44,883 nt of DNA from Ascidiaceihabitans sp. (GTDB lineage: Bacteria > Pseudomonadota > Alphaproteobacteria > Rhodobacterales > Rhodobacteraceae). Of the stretch, positions 36,514 through 44,883 are shown piece by piece. The notes beneath the pieces are model-generated. The model searched no databases and had not been told where the DNA came from. It saw only the letters and a program-made list of their open reading frames with translations. The position numbers were made by a program, and so were the translations under genes. Where the stretch lies: assembly GCA_028388995.1 (NCBI GenBank), contig JAOEQC010000008.1, forward strand, positions 1 through 44,883, given 5' to 3'. How positions within the stretch are numbered: the first letter of the stretch is position 1; every line of letters starts with the position of its first letter.

Positions 36514-38703
36514 ATGTCACACGCTGATTTCCTAAAAGCGCCCTTCGATGCGCCAAAGCACCTCCCTGATTTGGATCCATCCAGCGCAGATAGGTTCTAT
36601 AATCGTGAGCTAAGCTGGCTTGGTTTTAATTGGCGTGTCCTTCAAGAAGCCGAAAACCAACGTGTCCCACTGCTTGAACGACTTCGTTTTCTTTCAATCA
36701 GTGCAGATAACCTAGACGAATTTTACACTGTTCGCGTCGCGGGTCTGCGTGAATTGGCGCGCGCAGGTAACGTGACGCCGGGCATCGATGGGCTGTCCCC
36801 TGCAGAACAATTGAAACTGATCGACGAAAACGCGCGTGATCTGATGTACACGCAACAGCGCGTTCTTGGTCAGTTGCACAAAGAGATGGAAGCGCAGGAC
36901 ATTACGATCCTGCAACTTGACGATTTAACCGATGATGACCGCGTATTTCTCAAGGATTTCTTCCTAAGCCAAGTGTTCGCCGTGCTCTCGCCTTTGGCGA
37001 TTGATCCGGCTCATCCCTTCCCGTTCATCCCAAACACGGGTTATGCGCTGGCACTACAACTGCAACGCAAACGTGACAAACGTAACTTGCAGGCCCTATT
37101 GCCAATCCCAGCACAGATCGACCGTTTCATTTCAATACCCAGTGCCAAAGGTCACAGATTTTTACCACTTGAAGCACTGCTCGTCCTTAATATCTCCGGC
37201 CTATTCCCAGGATATGAACTCAAAGGTAACTTTGAATTCCGCGTCCTAAGGGACAGCGATCTAGAGGTAGAAGACGAAGCCGAAGATTTGGTGCGCGAGT
37301 TTGAAGTAGCGCTGAAACGCCGCAAACGCGGTCAGGTTGTTCGAATTAACATTTCGGCTGGTGCGCCGCAAAAGCTCAAATCCGTCGTTATGGCCGAACT
37401 GGGCGTGGGCGACGAAGAACTGATCGAGATCGACGGCATGATTGGCGTCGATGACTTAAGCGAATTGGTACTAGACGAACGTCCCGATCTTTTATGGCCC
37501 TCTTTCAAGCCACGCGTGCCTGAGCGCGTAACCGATTTTGAGGGCGACATGTTCGCCGCTATTCGTCAAAAAGACATGCTTCTGCATCACCCTTACGAAA
37601 CCTTTGATATGGTTGTTCGTTTCTTGCAGCAAGCTGCACGCGATCCAAATGTAGTTGCAATCAAGCAAACGCTTTACCGCACATCCAAGCGGTCCCCGAT
37701 TGTCGAAGCGCTGTGTGAAGCCGCCGAAGATGGCAAGTCTGTCACCGCATTGGTTGAGCTAAAGGCTCGCTTTGACGAGGCTGCCAATATCCGCCAATCA
37801 CGCCGTTTGGAGCGCGCAGGTGCGCATGTTGTATACGGATTTATCGATCTAAAAACCCACGCCAAGATCAGCACCGTTGTGCGCCGTGAAGGCAGTGAAC
37901 TGGTGACTTATACCCACTACGGCACCGGCAACTATCACCCGATTACTGCGCGTATCTACACCGATCTATCGCTGTTTACATGCGATGCAAAGTTGGGTCG
38001 CGACGCGACCAAGGTATTTAACTATCTGTCAGGCTATGCCCCACCCGAAAACCTGAGCAACCTTTCGATTTCGCCCACAAACCTAAAAACGCGCCTGCTC
38101 GAAATGATCGCAGCAGAGGCGGAACACGCGCGTGCTGGTCGGCCTGCTGAGATCTGGGCAAAGATGAATAGCCTGATTGAAAAGGAAATCATCGATGCTC
38201 TGTATGCAGCGTCCCAAGACGGCGTGAAAATCAGCCTTGTCGTGCGCGGCATTTGTGGCCTGCGTCCTGGCATCAAGGGTCTCTCTGAAAACATCCGAGT
38301 TAAATCAATCGTCGGACGTTTTCTTGAGCATTCGCGCATTGTTTGCTTTGGCAACGGCCACGGCCTGCCCCACAAAAAAGCAAAGGTGTTCATATCCTCT
38401 GCTGACTGGATGAGTCGCAACTTGAACCGCCGCGTGGAGACATTGGTCGAGATAACAAACGGCACAGTTAAGGCGCAAATCGTGTCCCAAATCATGGCAG
38501 CAAACCTCGCAGACGTGACCCAAAGTTGGGTTATGGCACCTGATGGCAGCTTTAATCGACCACCCGTTGATGAAGGCACCTTCGAATTCAACTGCCACCG
38601 CTTCTTTATGGAAAACCCATCGCTGTCAGGCCGCGGCTCTGCGGGTGCATCCGATGTTCCAAAATTGACCCATACGAAGAACGAACCACCAAAGCCCAAT
38701 TGA
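36514..38703 (+). CDS. ppk: polyphosphate kinase 1
   Basis: 729 residues, full-length PPK1 that polymerises the gamma-phosphate of ATP into polyphosphate. N domain: [20 protein letters not shown]; head domain about 130-330. The catalytic domains carry the autophosphorylated His in [11 protein letters not shown] (near 450) and a second His in [22 protein letters not shown] (near 620), plus [10 protein letters not shown]. It lies 52 bp after hdaA and 69 bp before ppx. No clear ribosome site before the ATG, so initiation may be weak. Confidence 0.95.
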   Translation: MSHADFLKAPFDAPKHLPDLDPSSADRFYNRELSWLGFNWRVLQEAENQRVPLLERLRFLSISADNLDEFYTVRVAGLRELARAGNVTPGIDGLSPAEQLKLIDENARDLMYTQQRVLGQLHKEMEAQDITILQLDDLTDDDRVFLKDFFLSQVFAVLSPLAIDPAHPFPFIPNTGYALALQLQRKRDKRNLQALLPIPAQIDRFISIPSAKGHRFLPLEALLVLNISGLFPGYELKGNFEFRVLRDSDLEVEDEAEDLVREFEVALKRRKRGQVVRINISAGAPQKLKSVVMAELGVGDEELIEIDGMIGVDDLSELVLDERPDLLWPSFKPRVPERVTDFEGDMFAAIRQKDMLLHHPYETFDMVVRFLQQAARDPNVVAIKQTLYRTSKRSPIVEALCEAAEDGKSVTALVELKARFDEAANIRQSRRLERAGAHVVYGFIDLKTHAKISTVVRREGSELVTYTHYGTGNYHPITARIYTDLSLFTCDAKLGRDATKVFNYLSGYAPPENLSNLSISPTNLKTRLLEMIAAEAEHARAGRPAEIWAKMNSLIEKEIIDALYAASQDGVKISLVVRGICGLRPGIKGLSENIRVKSIVGRFLEHSRIVCFGNGHGLPHKKAKVFISSADWMSRNLNRRVETLVEITNGTVKAQIVSQIMAANLADVTQSWVMAPDGSFNRPPVDEGTFEFNCHRFFMENPSLSGRGSAGASDVPKLTHTKNEPPKPN

Positions 38704-38772
38704 TTTCTATCTTTGCCGCGCCTAACAGAACGGCGCGCACGACATTGCACATCCTGATAGGGAAGAACGGAC

Positions 38773-40314
38773 GTGAAAACAGAAACCTCTGCTAACGAAA
38801 CCGGCTCATTCGGGCTTTCCCTTTTTGATGATCCCAGTACGCGCGCCCTATCACGCGTTGGCGTCGTGGATGTTGGATCAAATTCGGTCCGTATGGTTGT
38901 GTTTGATGGCGCGGCACGTAGTCCCGCATACTTTTATAACGAAAAAATCATGTGTGCCTTAGGCGCTGGCGTATCTGAAACGGGCAACTTAAATCCAAAG
39001 GGACGTGACCGTGCGCTGGCTGCAATGATCCGGTTCAAACATCTTGCCGATGGAATGGGCCTGTCCGAACTAACTGTTGTGGCAACAGCTGCCGTGCGTG
39101 ACGCCCAAGACGGTCCAGCATTCTGTGCTGATGTACTACAACATACTGGCCTGCACGTCTGGGTTATTGATGGCAAAGAAGAAGCGCGGCTTTCAGCACA
39201 AGGCGTGTTGCTTGGCTGGCCCGGTGCTTATGGGTTAATTTGCGATATTGGCGGTTCTTCGATGGAACTGGCTGAGATATCAGAAGGCCGCGTTGGCAAA
39301 CGTGTAACATCCAACCTTGGCCCGTTGAAACTTCAAGGGCTTAGTGGTGGGCACAAAGGACGTAAAGCGCACATTAAAGAAACTATTGCGAGCCTTGTTG
39401 AACAAATGGGCGCACAGCGTGATCGCCTTTTCTTAGTTGGCGGAAGCTGGCGTGCGATTGCGCGCATCGATATGCACCGTCGTGGATATCCGCTACATGT
39501 TTTGCACGAATACCGGATGACCCCGGCTCATGTGTCACGCACTGCAAAGTATATTGCTGAGGCTGACATCGAAGAGTTGCGCAGCGCTTGCGGCATATCA
39601 TCCGCCCGCATGATCTTGGTCCCTTTGGCAGCCATCGTCCTCAAGCAGCTCGTCAAAGCATTCAAACCCACAGATATCGCCATCAGCAGCTATGGTATCC
39701 GCGAAGGGCTGCTTTATGAGCAAATGCCCCAAAGATTGCGTGACCGCGATCCATTGATTGAGGCATCACGTTTCGCCGAAAACAAAGACGCCCGCATGCC
39801 CGGATTTGGGAAATCTCTTTGTGACTTCGTTTTACCTCTATTCAAATCAGCACCCGAAACGCGCAAACGCTTGGTCAAAGCGGCCTGTTTGCTGCACGAC
39901 GTCAGTTGGCGTGCACACCCAGATTACCGCGCAGAGGTCTGTTTTGATAATGCTACCCGCGCCAATCTCGGTGGCTTGAACCACCACGAACGTATATTCC
40001 TTGGGCTGGCATTACTGCACCGCTACTCCAACACCCGCGAAGGCACACGGTTCGAAGAGCTGTACACACTGGTTGACGAAAAGACCCAGTTAGAAGCTGA
40101 GGTTCTGGGCAAAGCCATGCGTTTTGGTGCCATGCTCTGGATGGAGAAAGGCGCCGAACGGGCCACGTTCAAATGGTATCCTAAGAAACGGATATTAGAG
40201 CTGCGCCTGACGCACGATGCATTGCCGTTATTTGGCGAAGTCGCCGAGGCACGTTTGAAATCCCTAGCGTCCTCATTGCAGGCCGAACTGGTTGTGAAAA
40301 CCCGCAAGGATTGA
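38773..40314 (+). CDS. ppx: exopolyphosphatase (Ppx/GppA family)
   Basis: 513-residue ASKHA-fold phosphatase. GVVDVGSNSVRMVVFDG (near 30-46) is the first phosphate loop, VVATAAVRDA near 97 and ICDIGGSSMELAEI near 155 the catalytic region with Glu, followed by LVGGSWRAIARIDM. The C-terminal third is the HD-like helical domain (AACLLHDVSWRAHPDYRAE). It hydrolyses polyphosphate ends, opposing ppk. It starts with GTG. The ppk-ppx order suggests joint control of polyphosphate; the family can also cleave pppGpp. Confidence 0.92.
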   Translation: MKTETSANETGSFGLSLFDDPSTRALSRVGVVDVGSNSVRMVVFDGAARSPAYFYNEKIMCALGAGVSETGNLNPKGRDRALAAMIRFKHLADGMGLSELTVVATAAVRDAQDGPAFCADVLQHTGLHVWVIDGKEEARLSAQGVLLGWPGAYGLICDIGGSSMELAEISEGRVGKRVTSNLGPLKLQGLSGGHKGRKAHIKETIASLVEQMGAQRDRLFLVGGSWRAIARIDMHRRGYPLHVLHEYRMTPAHVSRTAKYIAEADIEELRSACGISSARMILVPLAAIVLKQLVKAFKPTDIAISSYGIREGLLYEQMPQRLRDRDPLIEASRFAENKDARMPGFGKSLCDFVLPLFKSAPETRKRLVKAACLLHDVSWRAHPDYRAEVCFDNATRANLGGLNHHERIFLGLALLHRYSNTREGTRFEELYTLVDEKTQLEAEVLGKAMRFGAMLWMEKGAERATFKWYPKKRILELRLTHDALPLFGEVAEARLKSLASSLQAELVVKTRKD

Positions 40315-40321
40315 CCGCAAC

Positions 40322-41335
40322 TTAAACGTCGATGTCCAAAGTTACCGGAAAATGGTCTGACGCCGTAACCAGCGCATCGTGCAGTTTGGGCGTATCCCAA
40401 CATTTCGGATCATCCAAAGGACGCCATATGCGCCATGATGTAGTCTAGCAAAGCCTGCAAAAACCGTTTGCGGTGGTTAACAAAGAACCGCGATGTTGTT
40501 GGCGTAGCTGCCAAACGGCGCGACAATGCAATCTGTGCATGCGGCTCAATCAGCTTTGGCATGCCTTTGTCCCGAAACGGTACGTCGACCGAGGAACGAC
40601 CAAACAGATGTTCGTATTCGTCCAATCCTGGGCCATCGTTCATATCACCCAAAACAATCAAAGGCTTGCCCTGATCCAAATGATCTGTGATCCTTTGACG
40701 CAACCAAATCGCCTGCGCCAATTGTTTGCGGCGATTGGCGATGGAAAAGCGCATGACTTCATCGCGATTGCGCGCACCATGGGCGGCCTTTGACTTCAAG
40801 TGTGCACCGATAAAATGCAGATCAAGTCCAGCCTTGGTTTTAATGGCCAATTCCAAAGGTGGCTCTGAAAAAGTAACCAAATTCTCGACATCATCGACGT
40901 CCAAATCAATACGATATGCACCATCAAAACGCAGGGCATTTTGGCCACCCGTTTCGCCCAGATCATCGCGCTTGGGATCATGGCGCACAGTCATTACGTC
41001 CGGATCATACAACATCGCAATCTCTTGCTACGTGTCATTGGCGAAACCAATGGCGGCTTTGCGGGCTCACAATCCAAACCGCGCAGCAAACGTTTCAAGC
41101 GCCAAAGCGGCATCGCGACGTTTCCCGTGGTCCGGTGCCTCGATAATCATGACGGCATCCGCGTCCATCGCCTTAAAGACTACGCCTAAGGCATCGGTTT
41201 GTTCCTTGCGTGTCACCTTGTGCCGAGAGGACCAACCATCTTGTGCCGAGAGGACCAACCATCGCCATTCAAAAGTGCCCCATCGTTATCGAACAGACGG
41301 TCCATCCATTCGATATTATATGTTGCAATGCGCAT
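40322..41335 (-). pseudogene. endonuclease/exonuclease/phosphatase-family gene, multiply broken
   Basis: Reading across frames gives a complete EEP-fold enzyme: MRIATYNIEWMDRLF at 41335, an AVMIIEAPDHG metal-Glu segment, HFIGAHLKSKAAHG, LIVLGDMNDGPG (catalytic Asp/Asn), and a C-terminal TASDHFPVTLDIDV ending at 40322. Lesions: an exact 23-bp tandem duplication (41217-41262) shifts the frame after GDGWSSRHK; TGA at 41067-41069 and TAG at 41028-41030 interrupt the next part; another indel near 40430 puts the last 36 codons, with the SDHFPV motif, in a different frame. Its ATG overlaps the preceding stop (TAATG), so it was once coupled to the TerB-DnaJ gene. Substrate unknown. Confidence 0.8.
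41217..41262. repeat. exact 23-bp tandem duplication
   Basis: Positions 41217-41239 and 41240-41262 are identical, each beginning CTTGTGCCGAGAGG. Removing one copy restores the reading frame of the nuclease gene. 23 is not a multiple of three, so the duplication itself is an inactivating mutation, probably from replication slippage. Confidence 0.95.
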
Positions 41336-42015
41336 TATGCGTGTACTTTTCTAATGTCATCCCAAGCGTGGTTGATATCGATCATACGTTTCTCCGCCAA
41401 CAATACGGCCTCTTCAGGGATGCCGCGGGCAACCATCGCATCTGGGTGATTGTCACGTACAAGCTGTCGCCATACTTTGCGCATTTCATCAAATGACATG
41501 TCTGGGTTCAGCCCCAATACAGCATAAGGATCTTGTTCTGCATCAGGTACAAACCGTGCTCTTAAGGCTTTGAATTCGCCAGCCGAAACTTCGAAAATCT
41601 CAGCCACACGTTCTAAAAAGGCATTCTCGTTCGGGTGATAAAATCCATCCGCCATCGCAATGTGGAACAAACCTTCCATCAAATCCTTTAGAGTGTGCGG
41701 ATCTTCATGGAACATCGTGTGAATACGGGTCGCATAGCTTTCAAAACCCGTAACATCTGTGCGTGCCAAATTGAAAACACGGGCGGCCCCAGCTTCGTCT
41801 TGGCTTGCAATATCAAACACTTCACGAAAGGCCGTGACCTCGTCACGTGTGACATGCCCATCCGCTTTTGCCATTTTTGCACCTAATGCAATAACAGCAA
41901 TCGCAAACGCAACTGATCGTTCGGGTGGGCTGCGTAATTTGTCAAAAACCGACCACAAGGTCTCCCCAGAAGTGAGGGCAGCAAGAGCTTCAGCGATACG
42001 GGACCAAATAGACAT
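41335..42015 (-). CDS. TerB-DnaJ domain protein (DjlA-like)
   Basis: 226 residues. Residues about 35-150 form a TerB-like helical domain (AIAVIALGAKMAKADGHVTRDEVTAFREVFDI and LFHIAMADGFYHPNENAFLERVAEIF). Residues about 165-226 are a J domain starting DPYAVLGLNPDMSFDEMRKVWRQLVRDNHPDAM, with the HPD motif that stimulates DnaK. This is the DjlA architecture without the N-terminal membrane helix, so the protein is probably soluble. It should act as a co-chaperone. Downstream is the decayed nuclease gene, with the overlap TAATG. Upstream is the decayed GNAT gene, 9 bp away. Confidence 0.9.
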   Translation of the reverse strand: MSIWSRIAEALAALTSGETLWSVFDKLRSPPERSVAFAIAVIALGAKMAKADGHVTRDEVTAFREVFDIASQDEAGAARVFNLARTDVTGFESYATRIHTMFHEDPHTLKDLMEGLFHIAMADGFYHPNENAFLERVAEIFEVSAGEFKALRARFVPDAEQDPYAVLGLNPDMSFDEMRKVWRQLVRDNHPDAMVARGIPEEAVLLAEKRMIDINHAWDDIRKVHA

Positions 42016-42024
42016 AGCGCCAAC

Positions 42025-42533
42025 CTATCCTTTGCGTTCAGAAGTGTCAGTGGGCTTTTCTAGAATTAAGTGCATTAATATCAAATCATGCCAGACGGCA
42101 TTTTTACGACCAACTTCAGGCAAGTGGCCAGCCTGCTTGAACCCACATTTTCATGAAACGCGACCGCGTTGGCATTCCCGCCACTAATGACCCCGATCAT
42201 CGCATGATGGCCAAGCGTCATGGCAGCACTCACAAGGGTATCCATCAACGCCCGCCCCAATCCTTTGTCCTGCGCCTCGGGCACAAGGTAGATTGAGTGC
42301 TCGACTGTATGCACATAACCTGGACCGCCACAAAACGCCCCAAACAACGCAAAACCCACAAACACGCCTTCTTACTCACAGATCAAGACACTCCGCTCAG
42401 GATCCATGATCATAGCTTCAACGTCACCGCATACTTTCAGTTCAGTGGTAAAAGTAACGACTGTCTCACGAATTAGATCGTTCCATAGCGCGGTGATCGA
42501 GTGCGCATCAGCGATAACGGCCGAACGGATCAC
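42025..42533 (-). pseudogene. GNAT-family acetyltransferase gene with nonsense and frameshift mutations
   Basis: From GTG 42533 the frame reads MIRSAVIADAHSITALWNDLIRETVVTFTTE, a normal GNAT start, to TAA at 42372-42374. The same frame continues EGVFVGFALFG, then HSIYLVPEAQDKGLGRALMDTLVSAA, containing the acetyl-CoA-binding QxxGxG/A loop, then AFHENVG. A one-base loss near 42140 then moves the C-terminus (FKQAGHLPEVGRKNAVWHDLILMHLIL) into another frame, ending at 42025. The phosphinothricin/amino acid N-acetyltransferase group (the Pat/YwnH type) is the closest pattern. Its GTG overlaps the stop of the upstream gene by 4 bp (GTGA), showing former coupling. Confidence 0.75.
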
Positions 42534-43138
42534 AACTGCCGTATCCCATGTGGCGTATCAAATTCTGCCATCAAATCTTGGGACCCAACCTCAAACACAA
42601 CACGAACATCCGTCAGCGCCTTCTTCACCGCAGTCTCCAACTCTTTTGCATGTGGGTGCGCGATAACAAGACGACGCAAACGGCAACCCGAGGACGGCAA
42701 CATCTCAGCGGGATGCGTCGCTGTCTGCCATTTGATCAGCGCGGGACACTGATTGTCGAAGGGTAAAACCCCGCTGGCAGGCACAACCATCTGCCAACGC
42801 AAATCACCGCGTTGTAACGAAACAGCTTCACCAACCCCATCAGGTAACAAAGCCATATCATCATCAAGCGCATCACTGCGGCATATCCAATTGCTCAAGC
42901 GCGGATTGCCTGAAAACCGGTCAAGATCAAACCACCTTGGGCGGTCAGGGTTAGGGGCGTTAGGATTGATCGCAATCGCTTCCAAATACAGTCCACCTGC
43001 CAATCCCATCAGCTTATTATGCGTATGAAAAACAGCGTGTTCGCCACCTGGCCGCATCGAAATGCCCAAGGCCTCCTCGACATAGGACTGGGCCTGTTCA
43101 AGTGTCTCGCCGGACACCGCCAAATGATCTAGCAGCAT
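42530..43138 (-). CDS. VOC-superfamily protein (glyoxalase-like domain)
   Basis: 202 residues. The start MLLDHLAVSGETLEQAQSYVEEALGISMRPGGEHAVFHTHNKLMGLAGGLYLEAIAINP is typical for the Glyoxalase_3-like group: an His in the first strand, His in FHTHNKLM and Glu in YLEAIAI would make a metal site. A second half-domain follows from about 95. Catalytic activity is unknown. It is upstream of the broken GNAT gene and intact throughout. Divergent from nhaA, with 129 bp between starts. Confidence 0.8.
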   Translation of the reverse strand: MLLDHLAVSGETLEQAQSYVEEALGISMRPGGEHAVFHTHNKLMGLAGGLYLEAIAINPNAPNPDRPRWFDLDRFSGNPRLSNWICRSDALDDDMALLPDGVGEAVSLQRGDLRWQMVVPASGVLPFDNQCPALIKWQTATHPAEMLPSSGCRLRRLVIAHPHAKELETAVKKALTDVRVVFEVGSQDLMAEFDTPHGIRQL

Positions 43139-43267
43139 GGGATCGCCTCATTACTATGCATTGCGAAAATAATCCAAGAATAAGAGTAGTTTTGCAGGAA
43201 TTCACATTGATTTCGAGGGCCAAAATCTTATCTGAGCTATAGTACTTGACAATTTCGGAGCGATTTA

Positions 43268-44455
43268 ATGTTTTTACGAGCCCTCGACCGGTTTTTTAGC
43301 CATGAAGCATCGGGAGGGATCCTGCTTATGCTGTCAGCATTGGCAGCGATGATCGTTGCCAACTCTGCATTGTCAGGCCTTTATGAATTCGTACTTGCCG
43401 CAAAGTTCTCTGTTCTGATCAACGGCGAAGGCCTTTCTAAACCACTCATCTTGTGGATCAACGACGGCCTGATGGCGATCTTCTTCTTCCTGATCGGTTT
43501 GGAACTAAAGCGCGAAATTCTCGAGGGCAACCTCAAGAACCCAAGCGACATCATTTTGCCGGGTGTTGCAGCCATCGGCGGAATGGCCCTACCAGCGTTG
43601 ATTTTCGTTCTCTTCAACTGGAACATCGTTGAAAATATTAGCGGTTGGGCCATCCCAGCAGCAACCGACATCGCATTTGCGCTGGGTATCCTCGCACTTG
43701 TTGGCAGCCGGGCCCCTGCATCGCTCAAGGTATTCTTGCTAACACTGGCAATTTTAGATGACCTTGGCGCAATCATTATCATTGCCTTGTTCTATACGGC
43801 AGAACTGAAGGTAGATTACCTGTTTCTTGCATTGCTTCCATTGGCGGGCTTGCTATGGCTAAATATCAAAGGTGCGCACCGTATCGCCCCTGCCCTGCTT
43901 TTGGGCGCGATCATGTGGTACTTTGTTCTTAAGTCTGGGGTCCACGCAACACTGGCTGGGGTCGTCACCGCATTCTGCATTCCGCTCAAAGACAAATGGG
44001 GCAAGTCGCCATTGCATTCTCTTGAGAATGGCCTGACACCTTATGTCCTATACCTCATCATCCCGATTTTCGCTTTCGCAAACGCAGGTATTGTCCTGAA
44101 AGGTATGACCTTCAATGACCTACTGGCCCCTCTTCCATTGGGCATCGCACTAGGCCTGATCGTCGGGAAACAGGTTGGTGTATTTGGTCTAACAATGTTG
44201 ATGGTCAAAACAGGCATCGCCAAGATGCCACATGGGGCGACTGCATTGCACATCTACGGGATCTCTTGCTTGGCTGGGATCGGCTTCACAATGTCCCTAT
44301 TCATTGGTGGCCTTAGCTTTGCAGACGCTGAAATGATGAACCAAGTTCGCTTGGGCGTGCTAAGCGGTTCGATTGCATCCGGTATCTTAGGTTACACAGC
44401 GTTGATGATGGCCTCGCGCCAATCACCCCAAGATGATGCACCCGCATCTGCATAA
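43268..44455 (+). CDS. nhaA: Na+/H+ antiporter NhaA
   Basis: 395-residue inner-membrane antiporter with about twelve helices that exchanges Na+ (or Li+) for protons. The ion-site residues are intact: Asp134 in PAATDIAFALG, and the Asp164-Asp165 pair in LAILDDLGAIIIIALFY. FFFLIGLELKREILEGNL and a C-terminal GIGFTMSLFIGGLSF are also conserved. It appears as a single-gene unit with a terminator after it. Its presence fits a marine organism. Confidence 0.96.
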   Translation: MFLRALDRFFSHEASGGILLMLSALAAMIVANSALSGLYEFVLAAKFSVLINGEGLSKPLILWINDGLMAIFFFLIGLELKREILEGNLKNPSDIILPGVAAIGGMALPALIFVLFNWNIVENISGWAIPAATDIAFALGILALVGSRAPASLKVFLLTLAILDDLGAIIIIALFYTAELKVDYLFLALLPLAGLLWLNIKGAHRIAPALLLGAIMWYFVLKSGVHATLAGVVTAFCIPLKDKWGKSPLHSLENGLTPYVLYLIIPIFAFANAGIVLKGMTFNDLLAPLPLGIALGLIVGKQVGVFGLTMLMVKTGIAKMPHGATALHIYGISCLAGIGFTMSLFIGGLSFADAEMMNQVRLGVLSGSIASGILGYTALMMASRQSPQDDAPASA

Positions 44456-44457
44456 AC

Positions 44458-44488
44458 AAAATGGGGCAGCCATTGGCTGCCCCATTTT
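44458..44488. terminator. bidirectional intrinsic terminator between nhaA and the mutase gene
   Basis: A perfect 14-bp inverted repeat, AAAATGGGGCAGCC (44458-44471) and GGCTGCCCCATTTT (44475-44488), with a 3-nt loop. The A-run on one side and T-run on the other allow termination of both convergent genes. Confidence 0.9.
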
Positions 44489-44509
44489 AGATCGCCACTC
44501 GTCTGCCCT

Positions 44510-44883
44510 TTAGGACCGGATTTTACGAATGATCTTAAGGATATCTTTCGCAGCATCCGGAATATTTGTCCCCGGTCCAAAGATCGCCTTAACCCCATTA
44601 TCATACAGATATCGATAGTCCTGTTGCGGGATAACGCCACCACAGATTACGATGATATCCTCTGCGCCAGCATCCTTCAGGGCCTTTACCAATTGTGGTG
44701 CCAGCGTCTTGTGACCCGCAGCTTGGGAACTGATCCCAATCACATGCACATCGTTATCAACAGCGTCCTGTGCGGCTTCTGCAGGCGTTTGAAACAGCGG
44801 ACCTACATCCACATCAAAACCGATGTCAGCAAACGCGGTTGCAATAACTTTTGCACCGCGGTCATGCCCATCCTGGCCCATTT
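44510..44883 (-). CDS. scpA: methylmalonyl-CoA mutase, C-terminal cobalamin-binding domain (partial)
   Basis: Only the last 120-odd residues are in the window; the gene continues past the right edge. The visible part is the B12-binding domain: GQDGHDRG is the DxHxxG motif whose His coordinates cobalt, followed by [32 protein letters not shown] and the GG loop in [19 protein letters not shown]. The form GGVIPQQDY...FGPGTNIP favours methylmalonyl-CoA mutase over ethylmalonyl-CoA mutase. The enzyme converts methylmalonyl-CoA to succinyl-CoA, the last step of propionate use. The gene symbol is tentative. Confidence 0.88.
   Translation of the reverse strand, partial: MGQDGHDRGAKVIATAFADIGFDVDVGPLFQTPAEAAQDAVDNDVHVIGISSQAAGHKTLAPQLVKALKDAGAEDIIVICGGVIPQQDYRYLYDNGVKAIFGPGTNIPDAAKDILKIIRKIRS

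Noticed and set aside
38034-38750. 238-residue open frame antisense to the end of ppk
   Set aside because: Shadow of a conserved gene; Arg/Ser-rich without domain pattern.

Overview
The window looks like a chromosomal segment of a marine alphaproteobacterium of the order Rhodobacterales (Roseobacter group). I infer this from protein content and order: the short alphaproteobacterial ProS followed by a DUF2937 protein and LolC/LolD, an AI-2E exporter-family protein with HdaA in front of ppk-ppx, and a histidine/octopine-type ABC transporter next to gamma-glutamylation genes. By eye the base composition is moderate. No rRNA, tRNA, CRISPR array, prophage, transposase or integrase gene was seen.

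Layout, left to right. (1) 0-4 kb: an Hsp70-family ATPase, divergent from rlmJ, a DUF1330 protein, a TerB-like protein and a PhnD-like binding protein without a signal peptide. (2) 4-12.2 kb: the most coherent metabolic module. A polar amino acid/opine-type ABC transporter (ATPase, binding protein, two permeases) is followed by two PuuA-like ligases of the glutamine synthetase family, a class I glutamine amidotransferase-like protein between them, and a PuuB-like flavin oxidase. Together they suggest import of an amine or basic amino acid, gamma-glutamylation, oxidation and hydrolysis. (3) 12.2-19.2 kb: two alpha/beta hydrolases, thrS, an ArsC/Spx-like protein, a cold-shock protein and the folA-thyA pair. 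(4) 19.4-25.5 kb: glyoxalase I, a MarR regulator, an overlapping XRE regulator-sdhE pair, an aspartate-type aminotransferase, a MATE exporter and a small membrane protein. (5) 25.6-34 kb: parE, a broken membrane gene, a cluster of hairpins, a YdcZ-like membrane protein, an Ldh_2 dehydrogenase, lolD, lolC, a DUF2937 protein and proS. (6) 34.2-40.3 kb: a shortened fasciclin gene, an AI-2E-family permease, hdaA, ppk and ppx. (7) 40.3-44.9 kb: a decayed endonuclease/exonuclease/phosphatase gene, a TerB-DnaJ protein, a decayed GNAT gene, a glyoxalase-like protein, nhaA and the C-terminal end of a methylmalonyl-CoA mutase.

The most unexpected feature is the number of recently broken genes among intact housekeeping genes. 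Reading past stops and across frames shows at least six decayed or truncated genes (about 16.0, 17.4, 24.8, 27.6, 40.3 and 42.0 kb) and a seventh with an internal domain deletion (34.2 kb). The clearest, at 40.3 kb, has an exact 23-bp tandem duplication that shifts the frame, plus two nonsense codons and a second frameshift. This points to relaxed selection in this lineage, although a low-quality assembly could mimic part of it.

Other items of note: a permease whose family-conserved N-terminus can only be reached from an ATT start codon (5733); two inverted-repeat operators with identical geometry upstream of rlmJ (1496-1601); a dyad over the XRE gene's leader (21291-21305); and a hairpin-dense element around 28.1-28.3 kb. 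I do not see a clear defence system or other wholly new multi-gene system. The amine gene cluster with a GMP-synthase-like amidotransferase is the best candidate for biochemistry that is not fully described.
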